In this document: in pieces, positions 12,212-22,745 of the stretch
Numbering within the stretch: the stretch's first letter is position 1
How the letters are laid out: the number at the start of each line of letters is the position of its first letter
DNA from: Adiantum capillus-veneris
Taxonomy: Eukaryota > Streptophyta > Polypodiopsida > Polypodiales > Pteridaceae
NCBI GenBank assembly: GCA_014529385.2
Contig: CM043952.1
Span: 66,977,870-67,041,869 of the forward strand
Length of the DNA: 64,000 nt
Direction: 5' to 3'
Translations under genes and position numbers: made by a program
Notes under the pieces: model-generated
Told to the model about the DNA's origin: nothing
The model's database searches: none
What the model saw: only the letters and a program-made list of their open reading frames with translations

Positions 12212-13101
12212 TTGAGCTTCTTTGTGCCACTAAACAGAAAATTTTCCATGGCCTCCTTCATGTACAGTACAACCCCTTTTGGCTTACGAGAAACTCTACA
12301 GAAGTCTCCCTTAACCTTCCACAACAAATCTTTCACATTTTTACTGCGAACATTACACAATGCTACAAAAACATTCCCCTTGATGGGGATCTTGGCCTTA
12401 AATCCATTCTTGCCAAGGTGATTAAAATGGCTTTCTCTAATGCTAGATAGAAGAAACTTTCTTACATCTCTCTTTTCAAAAGACCCAGGTGGATTAAAAA
12501 AACCCACTCCTTACACTTCAATGAAGATAAGCTTTGCTTCTACATCTCGTGCCTACTTTGTAACTGTACTATAGTTTTCGGCGGTCTATGCTTCCACCAA
12601 TGCCTAGGCATCCCCATGGGGTTCTCTTATTCTCCACTTATGTGTAATATTTACCTTGCTTTCTTTGAATACAAATGGTTTCTCAGAGCCATGGAATCTT
12701 GCAAAAATAATCTTTCACAGTTTAGACATACCTATAGATATATGGATGACTTACTAAGTGTCAACAAAAAAGCATTCCTCAAAAAAAATTGTCTGATTTA
12801 TCCTCACTGCCTTAAAATTGAACCTACATCTTTACATGAAATCATTACACCCAATGGGCCTTTCTGCACATCATTCCAATTCCTTAACCTTTCTATCTCT
12901 CTTCATGTTCCATCTGTTGGTGGATATGACCTAAGATTTGTTTGGAAAAGAGATCTCCTGAAACTACCACTTGTGGAGTTCATAAAAAGGAATAGCAATA
13001 GGCCTCACAAGGCTGCTATTATCTCATGTATCAGCCTGCTACACTTAATTTTCTATTCTTCCTCTATTATTTCCTTGCCTAGGAGGATGTTATTTTACTA
13101 A
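12212..13101 (+). pseudogene. PLE reverse transcriptase domain (copy A), catalytic Asp of motif A lost
   Basis: RT motifs appear in order. Motif A reads ANITQCYKNIPL, where copy B has ADITQCYENIPL, so the metal-binding Asp is Asn here (AAC at 12349-12351). Motif B is QCLGIPMGFSYSPLMCNIYL, followed by FFEYKW. Motif C is YRYMDDLLSVN, with YMDD at 12739-12750. A C-terminal block YDLRFVWKRDLLKLP follows. G-x-PMG, S-P-L and R-Y-x-DD-L-L-x-x-N are the pattern of Penelope-like RTs, related to telomerase RT. A TAG near 12448 and frame changes interrupt the domain. The element is dead by sequence. Confidence 0.7.
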
Positions 13102-13224
13102 TAAAAAAGTATTGCCTTAACAGGTTTAATAGGAATCAGGTCTATGACATAATTACACAATCGTTCACCCAGCATAATTGGCTTGGGTTACACTTTAACC
13201 AAGATAATCTCATTTCTCTAATAA

Positions 13225-13257
13225 GGTAGTAGGCCCATACACGATGGGCCTACTACC
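13225..13257 (+). repeat. Perfect 14-bp hairpin at PLE unit junction (A/A')
   Basis: GGTAGTAGGCCCAT, loop ACACG, then the exact reverse complement. The same structure, slightly diverged, lies at the equivalent point of the B/C junction (54841-54873). It marks the 3' end of one unit and the start of the next. Confidence 0.85.
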
Positions 13258-15235
13258 AACCCATTGTGTATGGCACCTAGGTTAGGGAGGGTACACTCAC
13301 ACACACACACACACTGTGGTACTTAGTTATAGTTTCTAACCTTTATTTTAAAACTTCACCTCCTCACCATGGGACTAGGCCCGTATCTATTACCTGCAAG
13401 TAGGTTTTTACTTAAGTGGTTTACTACCCTACTACCATTACTTGCCGTGAAGGCATAGTGGCTCTCTCCCTGCAACCGTAGGTGGCCTCACTGTCGTTGG
13501 TTCACTCATAGGGATTCTACTTATGGACTACGATCTCGCGGGCCGACTCCCTCCTTGCTCTATATAAAGAGGTGAGGGCACTTCTCTGGCCCTCACTTAT
13601 CTTTGTTTGGTTGTTGTCGTGCCTAGAAAAATATGCGCTGTGTTTTGACATCGAAGCATGGAGCTCACCGCTTCTAGCACATAGGTCTACTTCCTTGGCA
13701 ATTTGTTAATTGTTGCAGGTTTTCTATAAAATGGAAAAGGGGAGCATTATATTGAAGTAACTACTCTTGAGGGTGTTTTTTAAGCATGTTGCTCTTGCTC
13801 TAAAACCGGGTTGTGATACTCCTTGATAAGAGCATATAAGGCTAATCATGCCATGACATGGTGACTATTGTAAGTTGCAGGCACTGCTAATGATATAAGT
13901 GTTTACTGATTGCCTAATACATGAGGTTGTTCTAGCCTTTTTCGACGGGGGTCTCCTTTCTGCCGCTCTGATGAACCTCACTTTACTTGGTTAAGGGGTA
14001 CTCAGCATACCATAAAGGCCTAAATAGGTGTCAACATACTGCATGAATTAACCAAAATTGTCGTTGTTTTTTACTATTGGACGTAACAACTATCTGTTTT
14101 TGTCACTAGATTAAATGGAGATACCATTATTGCTCATCAAAATACTTTGAGATTTGCTTAGTATTGTCATTCTTTTCATTCGTTATTGTCTGCATTCTCA
14201 CTGGCGGATGTAGCTCCTTTTTGTAGCTTTGAGTATTGATTGGTTATTAAGCACTTAAGCATGGTATACTATATGGAAAAAGCCCACCGCTTAGGGTTGC
14301 TATGTGAAAGTAATGGGGTGGACTTTTTGCACACAATTATTGGATGTTTTTTTGGGGGGAGCTTGCCGTGACTGATTATCATTACGCTACTGGTTTAGTA
14401 CCCAGAATTTTTGCATGATATGTTACAAATCGCTAGGCGAATGTGGTTTTTTGCCTTCTAGCGCTTGGTAAATGGGTGCTTGGCCCTGCCACATACGGTT
14501 ATTAGATGGGGTTGTCTGGCCCTTACTTACATGTACTGGTCTTCTTGTTAAGGTATTACCGTAATTTGTTTACATCACTAATGATAGATGAAATTTGAAA
14601 CCTAAAGCGCAATGGCTTTTTTCCTTACAATTTTTTGGTTGGACTCAAGGTCTGCTAATGGCTCATTGCCACTTGATTTGCTAGAGAGACACATAAGGTA
14701 AGTGATGTACAAATTGAGGGATGATTTGAGGCCATGTACCATGATGGGCTTAAACTATATCGGAACTAAAAGTAAAACGAGCTTGATGCTTTGAAAAACT
14801 ATAAATGGAATTTTCTTTTACAATTTTTTGAAAAAAACTCATATGGTGGAGCTTTCATTAATCTTAAAAGATAACTTATAAACTGATAAATGATTCAAAC
14901 AGTTGGATTAGAAGGGGTGATGGCCTTCTAATCGAAATGAGATTCTTTTTGCTAGAGACTTTGGGTTCTGTATATAGAAAAAGAGGAACATTTCTTACTT
15001 AAATACTTTGGACTAAGCTTGGAAGTTAAAAAAAGTTTGTAAGATGGACATGGATAACAATTGATATAGTCCAGTGATACCTGTTAAACACATCCAAAGC
15101 AAACGTATTTGTTGTCTTGTTTGGATGGATGCAGGTAAGGACTCTATCTTCTCTTGGAGGTTTTTTTTACTTTTGGCAAGCTGACCTACACTGGATTGCA
15201 CACTCACTTAAGATTCGGGACGTTTTTCTACTATT
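13258..15235 (+). mobile_element. Head-to-tail second PLE unit (A'): promoter and 5' leader only
   Basis: From the junction it reads GGTTAGGG (13280-13287), an AC microsatellite (about 13300-13315), a TATA box and a long non-coding leader. The leader matches minus-strand unit D at about 50900-52577, and its last 240 bp match 52730-52870. Similarity stops at about 15235, where element X begins. Possible splice signals are ACATAG|GTCTAC near 13683 and TTGTTGCAG|GTTTTC near 13721, the latter conserved in D. Tandem units with partial copies are typical of Penelope-like elements. Confidence 0.65.
13561..13596 (+). promoter_or_regulatory. PLE TATA box followed by hairpin
   Basis: TATATAAAG at 13561-13569. 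Three bases later comes GTGAGGGC, a 9-nt loop, and GCCCTCAC (13572-13596). TATA box and hairpin recur in units D and C. Confidence 0.6.
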
Positions 15236-15590
15236 TGTATGTATATGATGGTTTTTTTGGCCAAGGGTGTGTTTTCAGACGCTAAACTGGGTGATGGTCT
15301 CATATGCCTAAACTGGTGGTTTTGTGTGCCAAGTGTGGTGCTCGATGGGCTTTCTGAGCAGGTCGAGATGGCTCGTCAAACAGAGCCCAGATGTGAAAGA
15401 TGTGGCACCTTGAAGTGGAATGTATTGCAGATCATCGCCGGATTGGGCAGGTGCAAGTGATTGGCGAGAGATGATGCGATTTGATATGCTTGAAGTGCTC
15501 AATTTGTGGAGCATGCCAGTCTTCTCGGATTGAAAGTAGGCTCACGGATGGAAAGTTAAGGCCAGTTGAAAGTTTTTCGGGGGTCGGGTG
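15236..15590 (+). repeat. Left LTR of element X, first part, truncated at its 5' end
   Basis: It aligns with 40167-40529 of the right LTR. The right LTR starts about 124 bp earlier, after a polypurine tract, so the left one has lost its beginning. No target-site duplication joins 15235 to 41539. It is interrupted after 15590 by a gypsy element and resumes at 24358. Confidence 0.75.
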
Positions 15591-17193
15591 TGTCATAAAA
15601 TCTAATATCTAACCAACCCAAATGATTTCCTCATATTAAATTGATTACTTAATGTGGGAGAATAAACGGGAACAAGTGTGAAGATATAGATATGTGCTTA
15701 TAGATCTATCTCAACACGGGGCCAATAGTAAAGGGTGAGACATGGTCTATCAAAGATCAAGGCTAACCAATGGAGCATAAGACTTAGGGTTAGCTTCATT
15801 GAAGACTTCCAATAATGTGTGTAAAAGTCCATTGACCTTAGGTAAGCTAGGGCTGAGCTTGAGGCGGGAACCCGGCCCAAGCTCGAGGTGCTTGTCGTGC
15901 TTGAGGTACTTGTCGTGCTTGAGGTGCTTGATAAAGGTGCTTGAGGTGCCTGACCTGCTACATGCTTGAGGTGCTTGACTTGCTACTGGATTAAGGTGCT
16001 CGAGGTGCTTTGACATGTTTGCCTGAGATGCTTGTGGGAACACCCCTAGTTCAATTGCATTGTCATGCTTGATGACTAAGGTGCTTGAGCACCAAAAGTC
16101 AAAAGTATCCCTACAAGAGGGGGGGCGAGCCCTTTTCCTAGGGGATAGAGAGAGAACACACACTCACACACACAAGGAAGGCCCAAGCTTGAAGAGGCAA
16201 CAAGGACACATGTCAGGCCCCTACCTATGTTACCTTCATGAGATGCCTGAAACCTATTGGTTGGCCACCCAAGGGGTCCAATAGTAGTTTTGGAGATTTA
16301 ATTTATTGATTTAGCATTTACCTAGCCCTCTCTCTCAAAGGGGAAAGGGGGACACTTGTCTCAAGGATACCCCTATTGCTTGTAATGCCTCCTGCTTATG
16401 ATTGGCTAGACCTGGAGGGGTCCAATGAGCTTCAAGCATGAGCTACAAGGGGGGGTCGACCCAAGCTAGCTAGGGGGTTGCTTAGGGGGTATACTCACCC
16501 ACACACACTCACAAACACTCTCATTGTGTGCTATGCATAGTGCAAGAGCTCCCTCTCCTTCTCCAAGCAAGTAGAGGTTGAGAGCCTACACCAACACTCT
16601 TGGCTATGGAGTGCAAATCCAACCAAGAGCCATGCTTCAATGCCTAAGCTTGTCATCTCCTTCTTCTTGATTACTATGCTATTATGTATGCTAGCAACAA
16701 TAGTATGATAAGTGAGGAACTAATTATTTCTCCTACGAAATGTTTCTTCTTCCTCTTCCCTACCCTCATTCCCTGCTAGCTCTCTCCACCTTCGAAGGTG
16801 TTTGAGGTCTTGGGACTGAGGCTTGGGATAGTTAAAGATTTCTTCAAGTTTATGTTATGTTTGTGATGCATGAAGCTTTCCATCTTCATTGCATCACCTA
16901 GGTCACAAGGAACACAAAGAGTGTATTGTAACAAGTCTCTCTTAATGGGAGAAATCATAATACAAATGCCTATTAGAGGGGGGACCGGCTCCACATAAAT
17001 CCGGTTCTCAACTGTTGTCATGTTCTCTAAATTCTCTCTCTTGCAAAAGTATTGTTCATGCCAAAGTAACTAATCGCTATGATTATGTTGCTATCTTCAA
17101 CTATGTTCACCCGTTATGCTCACAAAGTTATTTCTCAAAAGTACTCTCATTAATTTCCGCTACTCTCAAGTTAAATAGGCAAATTCCATTACA
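15591..17193 (+). repeat. 5' LTR of chromovirus-type gypsy element
   Basis: It starts TGTCATAAAATC and ends CCATTACA. It contains a minisatellite of CTTGAGGTGCTTGTCGTG-type units (about 15860-16020) in which copy number differs between the two LTRs. Confidence 0.92.
15860..16020 (+). repeat. GCTTGAGGTGCTTG minisatellite in LTR
   Basis: Degenerate units of about 18 bp built on CTTGAGGTGCTTGTCGTG; the second LTR has the same block at 23018-23175 with a different unit arrangement. Confidence 0.8.
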
Positions 17194-17194
17194 T

Positions 17195-17206
17195 TGGTAT
17201 CAGAGC
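17195..17206 (+). promoter_or_regulatory. Primer-binding site, initiator Met tRNA type
   Basis: TGGTATCAGAGC one base after the 5' LTR, the standard plant complement of initiator tRNA-Met. Confidence 0.92.
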
Positions 17207-17607
17207 ATTTGGTTTCTCTTTTCTTGCTTAAGAAGAGAGGTCCTTAAGTAGCCTATAAATGGCTGATGTTGTTAATTATAATAGGGTATGTGGAACTGGG
17301 ATCTATTATCGGTTTTGTTGAGCCCACTATGTGGGGGATGGTGCACACCTCGGGAGCTTTGGACTTAATAATGGAGTCTTTTTAGACTTGCCTACGGCTT
17401 TACCATTATTGAGCCATAAGAAGTCCTAAAGGAGCTAGCCCTTGGCAACTCTGCTATGTTAGACCTACTCCTCTACTCTCTATAATTAACCACTTTGAGC
17501 CGTGGGTGTAGATACTTAAGAGCCGATTTTCAAAGACTAAGAGGAGTGGCAACTAAGGTTTTGAATTGCCAAAGCATACACTAAGTACATACATAAATTT
17601 TGTTAAC

Positions 17608-20600
17608 ATGGCTGACAATAATCAAGAGAGTAGAATGAACATTGATAGCTTTGACTTTGCACATGAAGGTGCTAATGATGACGCTCCCATGTTTGTGAAT
17701 TATCTCATCACTAGGTTGCAACAAGCTATGGGCAACCCTGCTTTGCAAGCCGAAGTTACTCAACAACTTCGTGCTTATGGAATTTCCCTTCCTCTCCAAG
17801 AGGAGAGAGAGCTTAGGAGGCCTCTTGAAGAGACCCCCAAACGAAGACTCTCTCCCATTCGAGAGGAGGAATCCAAAGAGCAAGAAAGCAATGAAAGTTT
17901 AAGTTCCTCTGAAGATGTGGCTCCACAAAGACGACAGTCTAGACGATCACCTACTCCTCCCAAGAGGAAAATATCAACACATAGTCCTTCTCCTCATCAC
18001 TCTGAAAAACAAGAGAGGAAACAAAGGAAGAAAAGGGCTAGGAAGAGGTCACCCTCTTCTCCTTCTTCTTCACCTTCCTCCTCGTCTGACGAAAGTTATG
18101 GCTATTCTCCTAGAGAATACAAGAGGGGAGGACATCACAAATCATTTCCTGCATGGCGAAGGTCGCAAAAGCTAAAGAAGTTCAAGGAGGGAGGAAAGAG
18201 TATCTCTTTTCTCACCTATGATGGCACCTTCGGTGCTACCGACAAAGTGTTGGCCTTCATCCAGTAATTTGATGCGGCCTTTGGAGATGAGGGCTTCACA
18301 GAGTCCTCCAAGCTACACCATGTAGCTATGCACTTCCAAAAATCAGCTCGTCAATGGTGGGCTAGCCTTCATGGAAATGGTGAAGCCCCAAAGACATGGA
18401 AAACTCTATGAGTTTCCATCATGAAGCAATTCCTTGCAAGCGATGCAAAGGACAAAGTGCTTACCGAATGGCGCAGCTTAAAGCTCCTCTCCCATGAGTC
18501 TATCCACAAATATGTAGACAAGTTTTGGGATTTACATCTCAAGGCTACTGTCTTTCAAAAGATAGACTTTGCCAAGCAAAGGTAGCAATTCTGTGCGGGA
18601 TTACCTGAAGAAATGGCCGAATACATCAACTCTCAACGGCTTGCTACTTTTACCGAAGTAATCCATCACACCATGGTTGCTTCCAGCATCAATTTCCATC
18701 AAGGGGCTAGACGTAATGTCAAGCCCATGGAAAACAAAGACAAAAATGATGCAAAGGGAAAAACCAATGTTCAAAATACTTCCCAAGTCACTTCCAACAA
18801 CAAAAACAATCAGTCCAAGGAGAAGGGAGTTTACAAAGGTAAAAACAAACTCTCTCCTGAAGAGCTTGAAGCTTTTCGCAAGGACCATAAGTGTTTCAAG
18901 TGTGGAGAGCAAGGACATGGCTATCGTTCTTGCCCCAAGAAGAATACTCGCAATGAGACTCCTAGGACTTCCACCATCGGAGCTCCAAAAGAGGATGCTC
19001 ATTGCAAAGGATCATCACTTTACTATGATTGGGGAAAGGTAAGAGAGCATGATGCCTTTATCTTTTTTGACCCTGGCTCTACTCTCAACTTCATATCAAT
19101 AGAGTTGGCCACCAGGTTGGGCATTCAAGCTTTTGAGATGGGAGATATAGTAGTGGATGATGCAGCTTTCAAGGGACAACAAGCCTCCGTTACTCCCTTG
19201 ATTGGGAAGTTGAGGCTTCATGTCCAAATCTATGTCGACTAAGAAGACTTCTTCATCTCTCCTCTCCAACATGAGGATGTTATCCTAGGGGCACCATGGT
19301 TTGATTGCATGGCTGCCAACATGAAGTTCCCTGAAAGGAAAATCTACTTCACCTACAGGGGAAAGAACATGTATATAGATGCTAGTGAGTGTGGTTGCAC
19401 TATTCCACTTGTAAATCCTCTTGCTTTTGATAAGTCAATGAAGAGCTCAGTTTCTGCGTACATGATTTTTGTCAAAGAGTCTCTAAAAGATACTAATGTT
19501 TCATCAAATGTAAATAATGGGAATCAAGAAGAGTTAGACTTGTCTAATTTTCTAAAAGGATTCCAAGATGTGTTCATCGATGATATCCCTATGGACTCAC
19601 CTCCAAAACGAGGGTATGATGACCATCACATTGAGATCCTTCCTGGAAGATCACCACCTAACAAGCCTCCTTATCGAGTCTCACAAGCTCAACAAGAGGA
19701 GATCATGAGGCAAGTACAAGAGCTGGTAGACAAAGGGATGGTGAGGCCTAGTTCCTCTCCCTTTTGTTCTCCAGTCCTTTTAGTGAAAAAGAAAGATGGT
19801 ACATGCCGTATGTGTGTGGACTATCGAGCACTAAACCATATCACTATCAAAAACAGATTTCTCATACCTCGGGTAGAAGATCTGTTTGATAAGCTACAAG
19901 GATCTACCTACTTCAGTAGGATTGACCTTAAGAGTGGCTACCATCAAATAAGGATAGTGGATGAAGATATCTTAAAGACCGCATTTCGCACAACGTTTGG
20001 TCTTTATGAATATCTAGTCATGCCTTTTGGCTTGACTAATGCACCAGCTACGTTCAATCGTTTGATGGAGAAAATTTTTAGACCATATCGTAAATTCACT
20101 GGAGTGTTCTTTGATGATATCATCATCTACTCCAAGTCTTTGGAGGAACATAAGAAACATCTCCAAGTGATTTTTCAAGCATTGAGGGAGAACAAGCTTT
20201 ATCTCAACCAAAAGAAAAGCGAATTCTTCCTTCAAGAGATTCAATACCTAGGTCATATTATCTCTAAAGATGGTATCCAAATGGATCCATCAAAGTTAGA
20301 GGTAATAAAAGCATAGCCTAACCTAAGAAATCTACATGAGCTAAGAAGCTTTGTTGGTATGTGTGCATACTATAGACACTTCATAGAAAAATTATCTCAA
20401 GTAACAGGACCACTACATGACTTAACTAAGAAGAACGTTAAGTTTGTATGGATTGCTAAGGAGCAAAATTCTTTTGAAAAGCTCAAAGAGAAACTTACTT
20501 CCCAACCAGTCCTCGTGCTTCTGGATCTCTCAAAGCCATTTGAGGTCCAATGTGATGCTTGTGGTGATTGCCTTGGAGCAATTTTGCTTCAAGAAGGGCA

Positions 20601-22386
20601 TGCCATAGCATATGAGAGCCGAAGGCTCAATATTGATGAATGAGTCTTGGGCATTTATGAGAAAGAGCTTTTAGCTATTCTACATGCCCTAGACACATGG
20701 AAGCACTACCTATTGGGGACTCCATTTATCCTACGAACCGACCACCAAAGTCTCAAGTATTTCATGACGCAAACCAAGCTTTCCGATAAACAAATGAGGT
20801 GGGAAAATTTTCTTTCGCAATTTAATTTCCATATTGCTCACATAGCTGGTAAGCACAATCAACTTGCCGATGCACTTTCACAACGACCAAAAGTTAATGC
20901 GGTGTCTATAGCTACTCACAATGATCTATCCTCTATGATAGATGAGTATGCTACTGACCCTGACTTTATAGACATAATGTCATCCCTTGCTTTGGGGAAA
21001 AAAGAGGAACCATTCACCTTGCAAGATGGTTATCTTCTCCACGGCAATAGGTTATGTGTTACTCATTCCCTTCGTGAGAAGGTTATGTATGAATCCCATG
21101 CTCCTCCGTATGCGAGGCATAGAGGTATTCAACCTACTCTCCGAGGAGTAGAGATGTACTTCTATTGGCCTACCATGAAAGTGGACATACAAGAGTATGT
21201 ATCAGAATGTGTAGTATGCCAAAAGACCAAGTATGATAGAGGGAAGCAACCTGGATTACTCCAGCCATTGCCTATTCCAAATTCACCATGGGAGAGTATA
21301 TCCATGGATTTCATCTTTGGATTACCCAAGTCTATCCATGGGAATACAAGAGTATGGACAATAGTCGACAGGTTTAGCAAGCAAGCACATTTTATTCCTG
21401 TCAAAAAGACTATTAAGGCACATCAAATGGCAACTCTCTTCATATCTCAGATTTTCAAGCACCATGGATGACCCACATCCATCGTGTCAGATAGAGATCC
21501 TAGAATGACAAGTAATTTCTCGAAAGGTCTCTTTGAAAATCTAGGAACAAGATTGAATTTCTCTTTGGCCTATCATCCACAAACGGATGGCCAAAGTGAG
21601 ATAGCCAATCTTACGATACTCGATCTACTCAAAACTTATGTTACCGAAGTAGATCAACGCTCACAATGGGAAAAGTACTTACCTCTTGTAGAGTATGCCT
21701 ACAATAATACTGTACATACTTCTATGGGAAAAGCACCTTTTGAGATCATTGAGGGAAGACCTAAAAGTCCCTTTCTACTCAAAGTACATGGGAAGATCTT
21801 CGCCGCCGATGAGTATAGCCGTGACCTACAAGAATCTTTTCAAAAGATTAGGGAGGCTATATCCATCTCTCAACAAAGACAAAAAGCTGCTGCTGATAAT
21901 CACAGAAGAGACTTAATGTTCAAAGAAAATGATTGGGTCTTACTCAAGTTTCCTAAGGCTCGACTAAGGCAAACGACGGGCAAAAATCCTACGGGCCATC
22001 AAAAGTATTATGCTAAACTAGCAAAAAGATACTATGGTCCTTTCCAAATCTTGAAGCCCATCAATGAGATGGCTTATGAACTCAAGTTACCCAACCATTG
22101 GCTCATACACAATGCCTTTCATGTAAGCCTACTTAAGCCCTACAAAGGAGAGCCACCAACTGAACCAATTATTGAAGACCCTCCCGAAGTTGAAGACCAA
22201 GAAGAGGTGCAACAACCCTAAGCTGTCCTTCGGCATGAATACAAGGTACTACGACATGGTAAGATTATCTGACGGTATCTTATTAAGTTCAAAAATTATC
22301 CTTTTGAAGATGCTAGATGGATGCAAGGAGTACAACTTAAGGATAGTATGAACCTTGTCAATGCTTACAATGCTACATTAGAGTAA
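17608..22386 (+). pseudogene. Gag-pol polyprotein of chromovirus-type gypsy element, nine in-frame stops
   Basis: A single frame of about 1590 codons starts at ATG 17608 (MADNNQESRM). It is interrupted only by stops at 18265, 18409, 18583, 19240, 20314, 20641, 21469, 22219 and 22270; I saw no frameshift. Domains in order: Gag with an Arg/Ser/Pro-rich stretch and zinc knuckle CFKCGEQGHGYRSC; protease FFDPGST; RT with MPFGLTNAPATF and catalytic FFDD; RNase H (CDACGD, TDHQ, ADALS); integrase with an HHCC zinc site and DDE residues in SMDF, SDRDPRM and DGQSE. A GPF segment follows, and a C-terminal chromodomain-like RYLIKFKNYPFEDARWM. The chromodomain places it among chromoviruses. Most stops replace expected Gln, Arg or Trp codons, that is, they are single transitions. 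It is non-functional unless stops are bypassed. Confidence 0.93.
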
Positions 22387-22729
22387 GCAAATGTATAAAA
22401 TTCTTTTAAATGACTCATGTTTTTGTATTATAAGACTAGTCCTCTTTTTATATGTGCACAAATTTAACTAGTATGCATGCTTAGAATCATGTTTGTGATG
22501 ACGACGTCTCTCAAATGCCAAGTAGAATTTGTCACTCCACTTTGGGAGAATGACATGGACTAAAGAGTAGACATGCTTCCGGCAGCTATGTCTCCCAAGC
22601 ACCAAATGGATTAGTCATCCATCTTGGAAAGATGTCGTAGGGTAAAAAGGGATCCTCTACCCGCTAAGTAAGATTGACTAATGACTAAGACTTTATCTCT
22701 TCTACCTCATAGTCGAGGACGACTATGAT

Positions 22730-22745
22730 TTCAAGAGAGAGGTAA
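22730..22745 (+). promoter_or_regulatory. Polypurine tract of gypsy element
   Basis: AAGAGAGAGGTAA immediately before the 3' LTR TGTCAT, the expected plus-strand priming site. Confidence 0.8.

Larger units (their letters stand above)
9804..13257 (+). mobile_element. Penelope-like retroelement copy A, 5'-truncated
   Basis: The copy aligns base by base with the minus-strand copy B (54841-62341) and partly with copy D (50112-52577). The order is the end of a conserved 53-codon ORF (stop 9875-9877), a long ORF with several stops, reverse transcriptase motifs, and then a terminal hairpin at 13225-13257. The 5' end is cut at about 9804 inside the small ORF. No GIY-YIG endonuclease follows the RT, so it resembles the endonuclease-deficient PLE group (Coprina/Athena type). 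A second unit begins directly after the hairpin. Classification comes from motifs only. Confidence 0.65.

Noticed and set aside
13258-15235. Hammerhead ribozyme in the PLE leader, as known for other PLEs (CTGATGA at about 13966)
   Set aside because: No matching GAAA core or closing stems follow, and the CTGATGA lies in a stretch absent from the homologous unit D.
15750-16163. Minus-strand 137-codon ORF and its copy at 22853-23323
   Set aside because: It reads through the LTR minisatellite; the repeated peptide reflects DNA repeats and differs in frame between the LTRs.
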